Source: Paratinospora sagittata
Taxonomy: Eukaryota; Streptophyta; Magnoliopsida; Ranunculales; Menispermaceae
Assembly (NCBI GenBank): GCA_035771175.1
Contig: CM069603.1
Location: 21,614,286 to 21,678,285 of the forward strand
Direction: 5' to 3'
DNA length: 64,000 nt
Below the pieces are notes generated by a model that was not told the DNA's origin, did not search any database, and saw only the letters and a list, made by a program, of their open reading frames with translations. Below are positions 37,173 to 51,000 of this stretch, piece by piece. Position numbers and translations under genes: made by a program. How positions within the stretch are numbered: the stretch's first letter is position 1; the number at the start of each line of letters is the position of its first letter.

Positions 37173-38036
37173 AGTTTTTCAAGAGAAGAAAGTAATGATT
37201 CTTGCCTTTGCAAAAAAAGGCTTCGAATTGAATCAAAATTGCAATCTGTCTTGATGTTCAGCTAGTTCTTCATTTTATCCCTTGTGTGCTAAGATTTGCA
37301 GAGGCTATCCATTGTTTAAAACTCTAAGTATATGAAGTTGTCTCGGTAAGATAACACATCAAAAAGGAACACATCACCTGTTTTCATCAAGAACACATCA
37401 AACAATAGCTTTCGAATTCTACAAAGATCAAGCTCGAAGAACGAAGACATATCTCATGTCTAATGCATTAGTTTGATTTCTGGTGTGTAAGGTAACCCCT
37501 CGATCAATCTCAGCACTAAAACTCTGAAAATTGCAAAGTCTTCAAAATCACTTTCGATATAGTATTTCATTTTGAAAAAAAATGTTTTCTGAAAGGTTTT
37601 AATCATAATTTTAATGAGTTTTGAATTATTTAAAAGTGTTTATTCTTATATCAAAGTGTTTTGAGTCAATGAAATGGTTCTTTAGTGTCAAAATATTAAT
37701 TTTTCAAAAATAAGGCTATCCAACAATTGGCACGTCTTAGACTAAAATCTGATATTTCTAACGAGAAAAATGTGGGCACTTCTGCTTGCTCGATTTTCTA
37801 TTCCTTCACAGTTTTGCCAGGTTATCTTAATTGAAATATTCTCTAGTAACACCTAGATGATTCCCATTGTCTCGCACGCCCAAAAAACTTTAGATTGAAC
37901 AATGTTTTGAATTCAAATCATTTTGTAGTACTCTTGCTCTTTAACCTTCAACTTCAAATTTTATAAAACACTTATTCTCTGATTTTCAAAAATACAACAC
38001 GGACGATATTTGCAGGTTAGATTGAGCTTTTCGAAG
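37173..38036 (+). repeat. Monomer 44, type B (864 bp)
   Basis: Standard B with full B tail. Confidence 0.95.
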
Positions 38037-38902
38037 AGTTTTTCAAGAGAAGAAAGTAATGATTCTTGCCTTTGCAAAAAAAGGCTTCGAATTGAATCAA
38101 AATTGCAATCTGTCTTGATGTTCAGCTAGTTCTTCATTTTATCCCTTGTGTGCTAAGATTTGCAGAGGCTATCCATTGTTTAAAACTCTAAGTATATGAA
38201 GTTGTCTCGGTAAGATAACACATCAAAAAGGAACACATCACCTGTTTTACATCAAGAACACATCAAACAATAGCATTCGAATTCTACAAAGATCAAGCTC
38301 GAAGAACGAAGACATATCTCATGTCTAATGCATTAGTTTGATTTCTGATGTGTAGGGTAACCCCTCGATCAATCTCAGCACTAAAACTCTGAAAATTGCA
38401 AAGTCTTCAAAATCACTTTCGGTGTAGTATTTCATTTTGAAAAAAATTATTTTCTGAAAGGTTTTAATCATAATTTTAATGAGTTTTCAATTAGTTAAAA
38501 GTGTTTAATCTTATATCAAAGTGGTATGAGTCAATGAAATGGTTCTTTAGTGTCAAAATATTAATTTTTCAAAAATAAGGCTATCCAGCAATTTTCACGT
38601 CTTAGACTAAAATCTAATATTTCTAACGAGAAAAATGTGGGCACTTCTGCTTGCTCAATTTTTCTATTCCTTCACAGTTTTGCCTGGTTATCTTAATTGA
38701 AATATTCTCTAGTAACACCTAGATGATTCCCATTGTCTCGCACGCCCAAAAAACTTTAGATTGAACAATGTTTTGAATTCAAATCATTTTGTAATACTCT
38801 TGCTCTTTAACATTCAACTTCAAATTTTATAAAACACTCATTCTCTGATTTTAAAAAATACAACACGCACGATATTTGCAAGTTAGATTGAGCTTTCCGA
38901 AG
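38037..38902 (+). repeat. Monomer 45, type C (866 bp)
   Basis: Standard C, gtaatact and ctttccg end. Confidence 0.95.
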
Positions 38903-39766
38903 AGTTTTTCATGAGAAGAAAGTAATGATTCTTGCCTTTGCAAAAAAAGGCTTCGAATTGAATCAAAATTGCAATCTGTCTTGATGTTCAGCTAGTTCTT
39001 CATTTTATCCCTTGTGTGCTAAGATTTGCAGAGGCTATCCATTGTTTAAAACTCTAAGTATATGAAGTTGTCTCGGTAAGATAACACATCAAAAATGAAC
39101 ACATCACCTGTTTTGCATCAAGAACCCATCAAACAATAGCTTTCGAATTCTACAAAGATCAAGCTCGAAGAACGAAGACATATCTCATGTCTAATGCGTT
39201 AGTTTGATTTCTGGTGTGTAGGGTAACCCCTCGATCAATCTCAGCACTAAAACTCTGAAAATTGCAAAGTCTTCAAAATCACTTTCGGTGTAGTATTTCA
39301 TTTTGAAAAAAATGTTTTCTGAAAGGTTTTAATCATAATTCTAATGAGTTTTGAATTATTTAAAAGTGTTTAATCTTATATCAAAGTGGTATGAGTCAAT
39401 GAAATGGTTCTTTAGGGTCAAAATATTAATTTTTCAAAAATAAGGCTATCCAGCAATTTTCACGTCTTAGACTAAAATCTTATATTTCTAACGAGAAAAA
39501 TGTGGGCACTTCTGCTTGCTCGATTTTCTATTCCTTCACAGTTTTGCCAGGTTATCTTAATTGAAATATTCTCTAGTAACACCTAGATGATTCCCATTGT
39601 CTCGCACGCCCAAAAAACTTTAGATTGAACAATGTTTTGAATTCAAATCATTTTGTAGTACTCTTGCTCTTTAACATTCAACTTCAAATTTTATAAAACA
39701 CTCATTCTCTGATTTTAAAAAATACAACACGCACGATATTTGCAAGTTAGATTGAGCTTTTCGAAG
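38903..39766 (+). repeat. Monomer 46, type D (864 bp)
   Basis: Standard D. Confidence 0.95.
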
Positions 39767-40630
39767 AGTTTTTCAAGAGAAGAAAGTAATGATTCTTGCC
39801 TTTGCAAAAAAAGGCTTCGAATTGAACCAAAATTGCAATCTGTCTTGATGTTCAGCTAGTTCTTCATTTTATCCCTTGTGTGCTAAGATTTGCAGAGGCT
39901 ATCCATTGTTTAAAACTCTAAGTATATGAAGTTGTCTCGGTAAGATAACACATCAAAAATGAACACATCACCTGTTTTGCATCAAGAACCCATCAAACAA
40001 TAGCTTTCGAATTCTACAAAGATCAAGCTCGAAGAACGAAGACATATCTCATGTCTAATGCGTTAGTTTGATTTCTGGTGTGTAGGGTAACCCCTCGATC
40101 AATCTCAGCACTAAAACTCTGAAAATTGCAAAGTCTTCAAAATCACTTTCGGTGTAGTATTTCATTTTGAAAAAAATGTTTTCTGAAAGGTTTTAATCAT
40201 AATTTTAATGAGTTTTGAATTATTTAAAAGTGTTTAATCTTATATCAAAGAGGTATGAGTCAATGAAATGTTTCTTTAGTGTCAAAATATTAATTTTTCA
40301 AAAATAAGGCTATCCAACAATTGGCACGTCTTAGACTAAAATCTGATATTTCTAACGAGAAAAATGTGGGCACTTCTGCTTGCTCGATTTTCTATTCCTT
40401 CACAGTTTTGCCAGGTTATCTTAATTGAAATATTCTCTAGTAACACCTAGATGATTCCCATTGTCTCGCACGCCCAAAAAACTTTAGATTGAACAATGTT
40501 TTGAATTCAAATCATTTTGTAGTACTCTTGCTCTTTAACATTCAACTTCAAATTTTATAAAACACTCATTCTCTGATTTTAAAAAATACAACACGCACGA
40601 TATTTGCAAGTTAGATTGAGCTTTTCGAAG
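39767..40630 (+). repeat. Monomer 47, type F (864 bp)
   Basis: F marks including gaggtatgag. Private atgtttcttta. Confidence 0.95.
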
Positions 40631-41496
40631 AGTTTTTCAAGAGAAGAAAGTAATGATTCTTGCCTTTGCAAAAAAAGGCTTCGAATTGAACCAAAATTGC
40701 AATCTGTCTTGATGTTCAACTAGTTCTTCATTTTATCCCTTGTGTGCTAAGATTTGCAGAGGCTATCCATTGTTTAAAACTCTAAGTATATCAAGTTGTC
40801 TCGGTAAGATAACACATCAAAAAGGAACACATCACCTGTTTCACATCAAGAACACATCAAACAATAGCATTCGAATTCTACAAAGATCAAGCTCGAAGAA
40901 CGAAGACATATCTCATGTCTAATGCATTAGTTTGATTTCTGATGTGTAGGGTAACCCCTCGATCAATCTCAGCACTAAAACTCTGAAAATTGCAAAGTCT
41001 TCAAAATCACTTTCGGTGTAGTATTTCATTTTGAAAAAAATTATTTTCTGAAAGGTTTTAATCATAATTTTAATGAGTTTTCAATTAGTTAAAAGTGTTT
41101 AATCTTATATCAAAGTGGTATGAGTCAATGAAATGGTTCTTTAGTGTCAAAATATTAATTTTTCAAAAATAAGGCTATCCAGCAATTTTCACGTCTTAGA
41201 CTAAAATCTTATATTTCTAACGAGAAAAATGTGGGCACTTCTGCTTGCTCAATTTTTCTATTCCTTCACAGTTTTGCCTGGTTATCTTAATTGAAATATT
41301 CTCTAGTAACACCTAGATGATTCCCATTGTCTCGCACGCCCAAAAAACTTTAGATTGAACAATGTTTTGAATTCAAATCATTTTGTAGTACTCTTGCTCT
41401 TTAACATTCAACTTCAAATTTTATAAAACACTCATTCTCTGATTTTAAAAAATACAACACGCACGATATTTGCAAGTTAGATTGAGCTTTTCGAAG
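40631..41496 (+). repeat. Monomer 48, type G, A with internal C tract (866 bp)
   Basis: A at both ends (tatatcaag, gtttcacatc; cttatattt, gtagtact, ttttcg end). C marks from 40942 (gatgtgtag) through aattattttc to 41089 (caattagtt). Also has gttcaactag, shared with the other two G copies. Confidence 0.95.
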
Positions 41497-42360
41497 AGTT
41501 TTTCAAGAGAAGAAAGTAATGATTCTTGCCTTTGCAAAAAAAGGCTTCGAATTGAATCAAAATTGCAATCTGTCTTGATGTTCAGCTAGTTCTTCATTTT
41601 ATCCCTTGTGTGCTAAGATTTGCAGAGGCTATCCATTGTTTAAAACTCTAAGTATATGAAGTTGTCTCGGTAAGATAACACATCAAAAAGGAACACATCA
41701 CCTGTTTTCATCAAGAACACATCAAACAATAGCTTTCGAATTCTACAAAGATCAAGCTCGAAGAACGAAGACATATCTCATGTCTAATGCATTAGTTTGA
41801 TTTCTGGTGTGTAAGGTAACCCCTCGATCAATCTCAGCACTAAAACTCTGAAAATTGCAAAGTCTTCAAAATCACTTTCGATATAGTATTTCATTTTGAA
41901 AAAAAATGTTTTCTGAAAGGTTTTAATCATAATTTTAATGAGTTTTGAATTATTTAAAAGTGTTTATTCTTATATCAAAGTGTTTTGAGTCAATGAAATG
42001 GTTCTTTAGTGTCAAAATATTAATTTTTCAAAAATAAGGCTATCCAACAATTGGCACGTCTTAGACTAAAATCTGATATTTCTAACGAGAAAAATGTGGG
42101 CACTTCTGCTTGCTCGATTTTCTATTCCTTCACAGTTTTGCCAGGTTATCTTAATTGAAATATTCTCTAGTAACACCTAGATGATTCCCATTGTCTCGCA
42201 CGCCCAAAAAACTTTAGATTGAACAATGTTTTGAATTCAAATCATTTTGTAGTACTCTTGCTCTTTAACCTTCAACTTCAAATTTTATAAAACACTTATT
42301 CTCTGATTTTCAAAAATACAACACGGACGATATTTGCAGGTTAGATTGAGCTTTTCGAAG
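41497..42360 (+). repeat. Monomer 49, type B (864 bp)
   Basis: Standard B with full B tail. Confidence 0.95.
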
Positions 42361-43226
42361 AGTTTTTCAAGAGAAGAAAGTAATGATTCTTGCCTTTGCA
42401 AAAAAAGGCTTCGAATTGAATCAAAATTGCAATCTGTCTTGATGTTCAGCTAGTTCTTCATTTTATCCCTTGTGTGCTAAGATTTGCAGAGGCTATCCAT
42501 TGTTTAAAACTCTAAGTATATGAAGTTGTCTCGGTAAGATAACACATCAAAAAGGAACACATCACCTGTTTTACATCAAGAACACATCAAACAATAGCAT
42601 TCGAATTCTACAAAGATCAAGCTCGAAGAACGAAGACATATCTCATGTCTAATGCATTAGTTTGATTTCTGATGTGTAGGGTAACCCCTCGATCAATCTC
42701 AGCACTAAAACTCTGAAAATTGCAAAGTCTTCAAAATCACTTTCGGTGTAGTATTTCATTTTGAAAAAAATTATTTTCTGAAAGGTTTTAATCATAATTT
42801 TAATGAGTTTTCAATTAGTTAAAAGTGTTTAATCTTATATCAAAGTGGTATGAGTCAATGAAATGGTTCTTTAGTGTCAAAATATTAATTTTTCAAAAAT
42901 AAGGCTATCCAGCAATTTTCACGTCTTAGACTAAAATCTAATATTTCTAACGAGAAAAATGTGGGCACTTCTGCTTGCTCAATTTTTCTATTCCTTCACA
43001 GTTTTGCCTGGTTATCTTAATTGAAATATTCTCTAGTAACACCTAGATGATTCCCATTGTCTCGCACTCCCAAAAAACTTTAGATTGAACAATGTTTTGA
43101 ATTCAAATCATTTTGTAATACTCTTGCTCTTTAACATTCAACTTCAAATTTTATAAAACACTCATTCTCTGATTTTAAAAAATACAACACGCACGATATT
43201 TGCAAGTTAGATTGAGCTTTCCGAAG
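42361..43226 (+). repeat. Monomer 50, type C (866 bp)
   Basis: Standard C. Private cgcactccc for cgcacgccc. Confidence 0.95.
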
Positions 43227-44088
43227 AGTTTTTCATGAGAAGAAAGTAATGATTCTTGCCTTTGCAAAAAAAGGCTTCGAATTGAATCAAAATTGCAATC
43301 TGTCTTGATGTTCAGCTAGTTCTTCATTTTATCCCTTGTGTGCTAAGATTTGCAGAGGCTATCCATTGTTTAAAACTCTAAGTATATGAAGTTGTCTCGG
43401 TAAGATAACACATCAAAAATGAACACATCACCTGTTTTGCATCAAGAACCCATCAAACAATAGCTTTCGAATTCTACAAAGATCAAGCTCGAAGAACGAA
43501 GACATATCTCATGTCTAATGCGTTAGTTTGATTTCTGGTGTGTAGGGTAACCCCTCGATCAATCTCAGCACTAAAACTCTGAAAATTGCAAAGTCTTCAA
43601 AATCACTTTCGGTGTAGTATTTCATTTTGAAAAAAATGTTTTCTGAAAGGTTTTAATCATAATTCTAATGAGTTTTGAATTATTTAAAAGTGTTTAATCT
43701 TATATCAAAGTGGTAAGTCAATGAAATGGTTCTTTAGGGTCAAAATATTAATTTTTCAAAAATAAGGCTATCCAGCAATTTTCACGTCTTAGACTAAAAT
43801 CTTATATTTCTAACGAGAAAAATGTGGGCACTTCTGCTTGCTCGATTTTCTATTCCTTCACAGTTTTGCCAGGTTATCTTAATTGAAATATTCTCTAGTA
43901 ACACCTAGATGATTCCCATTGTCTCGCACGCCCAAAAAACTTTAGATTGAACAATGTTTTGAATTCAAATCATTTTGTAGTACTCTTGCTCTTTAACATT
44001 CAACTTCAAATTTTATAAAACACTCATTCTCTGATTTTAAAAAATACAACACGCACGATATTTGCAAGTTAGATTGAGCTTTTCGAAG
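43227..44088 (+). repeat. Monomer 51, type D, 2-bp deletion (862 bp)
   Basis: Standard D, but gtggtatgagtc is reduced to gtggtaagtc near 43715. This makes it the shortest monomer. Confidence 0.95.
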
Positions 44089-44953
44089 AGTTTTTCAAGA
44101 GAAGAAAGTAATGATTCTTGCCTTTGCAAAAAAAGGCTTCGAATTGAACCAAAATTGCAATCTGTCTTGATGTTCAGCTAGTTCTTCATTTTATCCCTTG
44201 TGTGCTAAGATTTGCAGAGGCTATCCATTGTTTAAAACTCTAAGTATATGAAGTTGTCTCGGTAAGATAACACATCAAAAATGAACACATCACCTGTTTT
44301 GCATCAAGAACCCATCAAACAATAGCTTTCGAATTCTACAAAGATCAAGCTCGAAGAACGAAGACATATCTCATGTCTAATGCGTTAGTTTGATTTCTGG
44401 TGTGTAGGGTAACCCCTCGATCAATCTCAGCACTAAAACTCTGAAAATTGCAAAGTCTTCAAAATCACTTTCGGTGTAGTATTTCATTTTGAAAAAAATG
44501 TTTTCTGAAAGGTTTTAATCATAATTCTAATGAGTTTTGAATTATTTAAAAGTGTTTAATCTTATATCAAAGTGGTATGAGTCAATGAAATGGTTCTTTA
44601 GGGTCAAAATATTAATTTTTCAAAAATAAGGCTATCCAGCAATTTTCACGTCTTAGACTAAAATCTAATATTTCTAACGAGAAAAATGTGGGCACTTCTG
44701 CTTGCTCAATTTTTCTATTCCTTCACAGTTTTGCCTGGTTATCTTAATTGAAATATTCTCTAGTAACACCTACATGATTCCCATTGTCTCGCACGCCCAA
44801 AAAACTTTAGATTGAACAATGTTTTGAATTCAAATCATTTTGTAGTACTCTTGCTCTTTAACATTCAACTTCAAATTTTATAAAACACTCATTCTCTGAT
44901 TTTAAAAAATACAACACGCACGATATTTGCAAGTTAGATTGAGCTTTTCGAAG
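44089..44953 (+). repeat. Monomer 52, type E (865 bp)
   Basis: Shares cctacatg, attctaatg and tttagggtc with the E at 6920, but has ctaatattt. Confidence 0.95.
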
Positions 44954-45817
44954 AGTTTTTCAAGAGAAGAAAGTAATGATTCTTGCCTTTGCAAAAAAAG
45001 GCTTCGAATTGAATCAAAATTGCAATCTGTCTTGGTGTTCAGCTAGTTCTTCATTTTATCCCTTGTGTGCTAAGATTTGCAGAGGCTATCCATTGTTTAA
45101 AACTCTAAGTATATGAAGTTGTCTCGGTAAGATAACACATCAAAAAGGAACACATCACCTGTTTTCATCAAGAACACATCAAACAATAGCTTTCGAATTC
45201 TACAAAGATCAAGCTCGAAGAACGAAGACATATCTCATGTCTAATGCATTAGTTTGATTTCTGGTGTGTAGGGTAACCCCTCGATCAATCTCAGCACTAA
45301 AACTCTGAAAATTGCAAAGTCTTCAAAATAACTTTCGGTTATAGTATTTCATTTTTACAAAAATGTTTTCTGAAAGGTTTTAATCGTAATTTTAATGAGT
45401 TTTGAATTATTTAAAAGTGTTTATTCTTATACCAAAGTGTTTTGAGTCAATGAAATGGTTCTTTAGTGTCAAAATATTAATTTTTCAAAAATAAGGTTAT
45501 CCAACAATTGGCACGTCTTAGACTAAAATCTGATATTTCTAACGAGAAAAATGTGGGCACTTCTGCTTGCTCGATTTTCTATTCCTTCACAGTTTTGCCA
45601 GGTTATCTTAATTGAAATATTCTCTAGTAACACCTAGATGATTCCCATTGTCTCGCACGCCCAAAAAACTTTAGATTGAACAATGTTTTGAATTCAAATC
45701 ATTTTGTAGTACTCTTGCTCTTTAACATTCAACTTCAAATTTTATAAAACACTCATTCTCTGATTTCAAAAAATACAACACGCACGATATTTGCAAGTTA
45801 GATTGAGCTTTTCGAAG
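44954..45817 (+). repeat. Monomer 53, type H (864 bp)
   Basis: Shares cttggtgttc and cggttatag with the H at 7785. Private atcgtaatt, ataccaaag and gatttcaaaa. Confidence 0.95.
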
Positions 45818-46680
45818 AGTTTTTCAAGAGAAGAAAGTAATGATTCTTGCCTTTGCAAAAAAAGGATTCGAATTGAATCAAAATTGCAATCTGTCTTGAT
45901 GTTCAGCTAGTTCTTCATTTTATCCCTTGTGTGCTAAGATTTGCAGAGGCTATCCATTGTTTAAAACTCTAAGTATATGAAGTTGTCTCGGTAAGATAAC
46001 ACATCAAGAAGGAACACATCACCTGTTTTCATCAAGAACACATCAAACAATAGCTTTCGAATTCTACAAAGATCAAGCTCGAAGAACGAAGACATATCTC
46101 ATGTCTAATGCATTAGTTTGATTTCTGGTGTGTAGGGTAACCCCTCGATCAATCTCGGCACTAAAACTCTGAAAATTGCAAAGTCTTCAAAATCACTTTC
46201 GATATAGTATTTCATTTTGAAAAAAATGTTTTCTGAAAGGTTTTAATCATAATTTTAATGAGTTTTGAATTATTTAAAAGTGTTTATTCTTATATCAAAG
46301 TGTTTTGAGTCAATGAAATGGTTCTTTAGTGTCAAAATATTAATTTTTCAAAAATAAGGCTATCCAACAATTGGCAAGTCTTAGACTAAAATCTGATATT
46401 TCTAACGAGAAAAATGTGGGCACTTCTGCTTGCTCGATTTTCTATTCCTTCACAGTTTTGCCAGGTTATCTTAATTGAAATATTCTCTAGTAACACCTAG
46501 ATGATTCCCATTGTCTCGCACGCCCAAAAAACTTTAGATTGAACAATGTTTTGAATTCAAATCATTTTGTAGTACTCTTGCTCTTTAACATTCAACTTCA
46601 AATTTTATAAAACACTCATTCTCTGATTTTAAAAAATACAACACGCACGATATTTGCAAGTTAGATTGAGCTTTTCGAAG
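45818..46680 (+). repeat. Monomer 54, type I (863 bp)
   Basis: caagaagg and ctcggcac. Private ggcaagtc, losing one CpG. Confidence 0.95.
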
Positions 46681-47543
46681 AGTTTTTCAAGAGAAGAAAG
46701 TAATGATTCTTGCCTTTGCAAAAAAAGGATTCGAATTGAATCAAAATTGCAATCTGTCTTGATGTTCAGCTAGTTCTTCATTTTATCCCTTGTGTGCTAA
46801 GATTTGCAGAGGCTATCCATTGTTTAAAACTCTAAGTATATGAAGTTGTCTCGGTAAGATAACACATCAAAAAGGAACACATCACCTGTTTTCATCAAGA
46901 ACACATCAAACAATAGCTTTCGAATTCTACAAAGATCAAGCTCGAAGAACGAAGACATATCTCATGTCTAATGCATTAGTTTGATTTCTGGTGTGTAGGG
47001 TAACCCCTCGATCAATGTCAGCACTAAAACTCTGAAAATTGCAAAGTCTTCAAAATAACTTTCGATATAGTATTTCATTTTTACAAAAATGTTTTCTGAA
47101 AGGTTTTAATCATAATTTTAATGAGTTTTGAATTATTTAAAAGTGTTTATTCTTATATCAAAGTGTTTTGAGTCAATGAAATGGTTCTTTAGTGTCAAAA
47201 TATTAATTTTTCAAAAATAAGGTTATCCAACAATTGGCACGTCTTAGACTAAAATCTGATATTTCTAACGAGAAAAATGTGGGCACTTCTGCTTGCTCGA
47301 TTTTCTATTCCTTCACAGTTTTGCCAGGTTATCTTAATTGAAATATTCTCTAGTAACACCTAGATGATTCCCATTGTCTCGCACGCCCAAAAAACTTTAG
47401 ATTGAACAATGTTTTGAATTCAAATCATTTTTTAGTACTCTTGCTCTTTAACATTCAACTTCAAATTTTATAAAACACTCATTCTCTGATTTTAAAAAAT
47501 ACAACACGCACGATATTTGCAAGTTAGATTGAGCTTTCCGAAG
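46681..47543 (+). repeat. Monomer 55, type J (863 bp)
   Basis: gtcagc, ttttacaaaa, aaggttatcc and ctttccg end. Private attttttagtac. Confidence 0.95.
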
Positions 47544-48409
47544 AGTTTTTCAAGAGAAGAAAGTAATGATTCTTGCCTTTGCAAAAAAAAGGCTTCGAAT
47601 TGAACCAAAATTGCAATCTGTCTTTATGTTCAGCTAGTTCTTCATTTTATCCCTTGTGTGCTAAGATTTGCAGAGGCTATCCATTGTTTAAAACTCTAAG
47701 TAAATGAAGTGGTCTCGGTAAGATAACACATCAAAAATGAACACATCACCTGTTTTGCATCAAGAACCCATCAAACAATAGCTTTCGAATTCTACAAAGA
47801 TCAAGCTCGAAGAACGAAGACATATCTCATGTCTAATGCATTAGTTTGATTTCTGGTGTGTAGTGTAACCCCTCGATCAATCTCAGCACTAAAACTCTGA
47901 AAATTGCAAAGTCTTCAAAATCACTTTCGGTGTAGTATTTCATTTTGAAAAAAATGTTTTCTGAAAGGTTTTAATCATAATTTTAATGAGTTTTGAATTA
48001 TTTAAAAGTGTTTAATCTTATATCAAAGTGGTATGAGTCAATGAAATGGTTCTTTAGTGTCAAAATATTAATTTTTCAAAAATAAGGCTATCCAGCAATT
48101 TTCACGTCTTAGACTAAAATCTTATATTTCTAACGAGAAAAATGTGGGCACTTCTGCTTGCTCAATTTTTCTATTCCTTCACAGTTTTGCCAGGTTATCT
48201 TAATTGAAATATTCTCTAGTAACACCTAGATGATTCCCATTGTCTCGCACGCCCAAAAAACTTTAGATTGAACAATGTTTTGAATTCAAATCATTTTGTA
48301 GTACTCTTGCTCTTTAACATTCAACTTCAAATTTTATAAAACACTCATTCTCTGATTTTAAAAAATACAACACGCACGATATTTGCAAGTTAGATTGAGC
48401 TTTTCGAAG
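47544..48409 (+). repeat. Monomer 56, type K (866 bp)
   Basis: taaatgaagtgg and gtagtg as in the K at 10375, but a seven-A run and gccagg. Private gtctttatg. Confidence 0.95.
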
Positions 48410-49273
48410 AGTTTTTCAAGAGAAGAAAGTAATGATTCTTGCCTTTGCAAAAAAAGGCTTCGAATTGAACCAAAATTGCAATCTGTCTTGATGTTCAGCT
48501 AGTTCTTCATTTTATCCCTTGTGTGCTAAGATTTGCAGAGGCTATCCATTGTTTAAAACTCTAAGTATATGAAGTTGTCTCGGTAAGATAACACATCAAA
48601 AAGGAACACATCACCTGTTTTCATCAAGAACACATCAAACAATAGCATTCGAATTCTACAAAGATCAAGCTCGAAGAACGAAGACATATCTCATGTCTAA
48701 TGCATTAGTTTGATTTCTGGTGTGTAGGGTAACCCCTCGATCAATCTCAGCACTAAAACTCTGAAAATTGCAAAGTCTTCAAAATCACTTTCGGTGTAGT
48801 ATTTCATTTTGAAAAAAATGTTTTCTGAAAGGTTTTAATCATAATTTTAATGACTTTTGAATTATTTAAAAGTGTTTATTCTTATATCAAAGTGGTATGA
48901 GTCAATGAAATGGTTCTTTAGTGTCAAAATATTAATTTTTCAAAAATAAGGCTATCCAGCAATTTTCACGTCTTAGACTAAAATCTTATATTTCTAACGA
49001 GAAAAATGTGGGCACTTCTGCTTGCTCAATTTTTCTATTCCTTCACAGTTTTGCCTGGTTATCTTAATTGAAATATTCTCTAGTAACACCTAGATGATTC
49101 CCATTGTCTCGCACGCCCAAAAAACTTTAGATTGAACAATGTTCTGAATTCAAATCATTTTGTAGTACTCTTGCTCTTTAACCTTCAACTTCAAATTTTA
49201 TAAAACACTCATTCTCTGATTTTAAAAAATACAACACGCACGATATTTGCAAGTTAGATTGAGCTTTTCGAAG
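48410..49273 (+). repeat. Monomer 57, type L (864 bp)
   Basis: gcattcg, atgactttt, gttctg and taaccttc, with ctgtcttg rather than ctatcttg. Its part from 48959 recurs at 57604 in the mosaic X. Confidence 0.95.
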
Positions 49274-50137
49274 AGTTTTTCAAGAGAAGAAAGTAATGAT
49301 TCTTGCCTTTGCAAAAAAAGGATTCGAATTGAATCAAAATTGCAATCTGTCTTGATGTTCAGCTAGTTCTTCATTTTATCCCTTGTGTGCTAAGATTTGC
49401 AGAGGCTATCCATTGTTTAAAACTCTAAGTATATGAAGTTGTCTCGGTAAGATAACACATCAAAAAGGAACACATCACCTGTTTTCATCAAGAACACATC
49501 AAACAATAGCTTTCGAATTCTACAAAGATTAAGCTCGAAGAACGAAGACATATCTCATGTCTAATGCATTAGTTTGATTTCTGGTGTGTAGGGTAACCCC
49601 TCGATCAATCTCAGCACTAAAACTCTGAAAATTGCAAAGTCTTCAAAATCACTTTCGATATAGTATTTCATTTTGAAAAAAATGTTTTCTGAAAGGTTTT
49701 AATCATAATTTTAATGAGTTTTGAATTATTTAAAAGTGTTTAATCTTATATCAAAGTGGTATGAGTCAATGAAATGGTTCTTTAGCGTCAAAATATTAAT
49801 TTTTCAAAAATAAGGCTATCCAGCAATTTTCACGTCTTAGACTAAAATCTTATATTTCTAACGAGAAAAATGTGGGCACTTCTGCTTGCTCAATTTTTCT
49901 ATTCCTTCACAGTTTTGCCTGGTTATCTTAATTGAAATATTCTCTAGTAACACCTAGATGATTCCCATTGTCTCGCACGCCCAAAAAACTTTAGATTGAA
50001 CAATGTTTTGAATTCAAATCATTTTGTAATACTCTTGCTCTTTAACATTCAACTTCAAATTTTATAAAACACTCATTCTCTGATTTTAAAAAATACAACA
50101 CGCACGATATTTGCAAGTTAGATTGAGCTTTTCGAAG
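49274..50137 (+). repeat. Monomer 58, type N (864 bp)
   Basis: ggattcg, ctcagc, cgatatag, tttagcgtc and gtaatact. agattaag is shared only with the N at 57919. Confidence 0.95.
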
Positions 50138-51000
50138 AGTTTTTCAAGAGAAGAAAGTAATGATTCTTGCCTTTGCAAAAAAAGGCTTCGAATTGAATCA
50201 AAATTGCAATCTGTCTTGATGTTCAGCTAGTTCTTCATTTTATCCCTTGTGTGCTAAGATTTGCAGAGGCTATCCATTGTTTAAAACTCTAAGTATATGA
50301 AGTTGTCTCGGTAAGATAACACATCAAAAAGGAACACATCACCTGTTTTCATCAAGAACACATCAAACAATAGCTTTCGAATTCTACAAAGATCAAGCTC
50401 GAAGAACGAAGACATATCTCATGTCTAATGCATTAGTTTGATTTCTGGTGTGTAGGGTAACCCCTCGATCAATCTCAGCACTAAAACTCTGAAAATTGCA
50501 AAGTCTTCAAAATAACTTTCGATATAGTATTTTATTTTTACAAAAATGTTTTCTGAAAGGTTTTAATCATAATTTTAATGAGTTTTGAATTATTTAAAAG
50601 TGTTTATTCTTATATCAAAGTGTTTTGAGTCAATGAAATGGTTCTTTAGTGTCAAAATATTAATTTTTCAAAAATAAGGTTATCCAACAATTGGCACGTC
50701 TTAGACTAAAATCTGATATTTCTAACGAGAAAAATGTGGGCACTTCTGCTTGCTCGATTTTCTATTCCTTCACAGTTTTGCCAGGTTATCTTAATTGAAA
50801 TATTCTCTAGTAACACCTAGATGATTCCCATTGTCTCGCACGCCCAAAAAACTTTAGATTGAACAATGTTTTGAATTCAAATCATTTTGTAGTACTCTTG
50901 CTCTTTAACATTCAACTTCAAATTTTATAAAACACTCATTCTCTGATTTTAAAAAATACAACACGCACGATATTTGCAAGTTAGATTGAGCTTTCCGAAG
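50138..51000 (+). repeat. Monomer 59, type J2 (863 bp)
   Basis: J-like (ataactttcgatatag, aaggttatcc, ctttccg end) but ggcttcg and ctcagc. tattttatttt is shared only with the J2 at 58783. Confidence 0.95.

Larger units (their letters stand above)
36308..40630 (+). repeat. 5-mer HOR unit A-B-C-D-F, copy 3 (4323 bp)
   Basis: A-B-C-D-F immediately follows the similar unit at 31985-36307 in tandem. F keeps the gaggtatgag mark found only in the three F monomers. A private change in F is atgtttcttta for atggttcttta. Confidence 0.9.
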
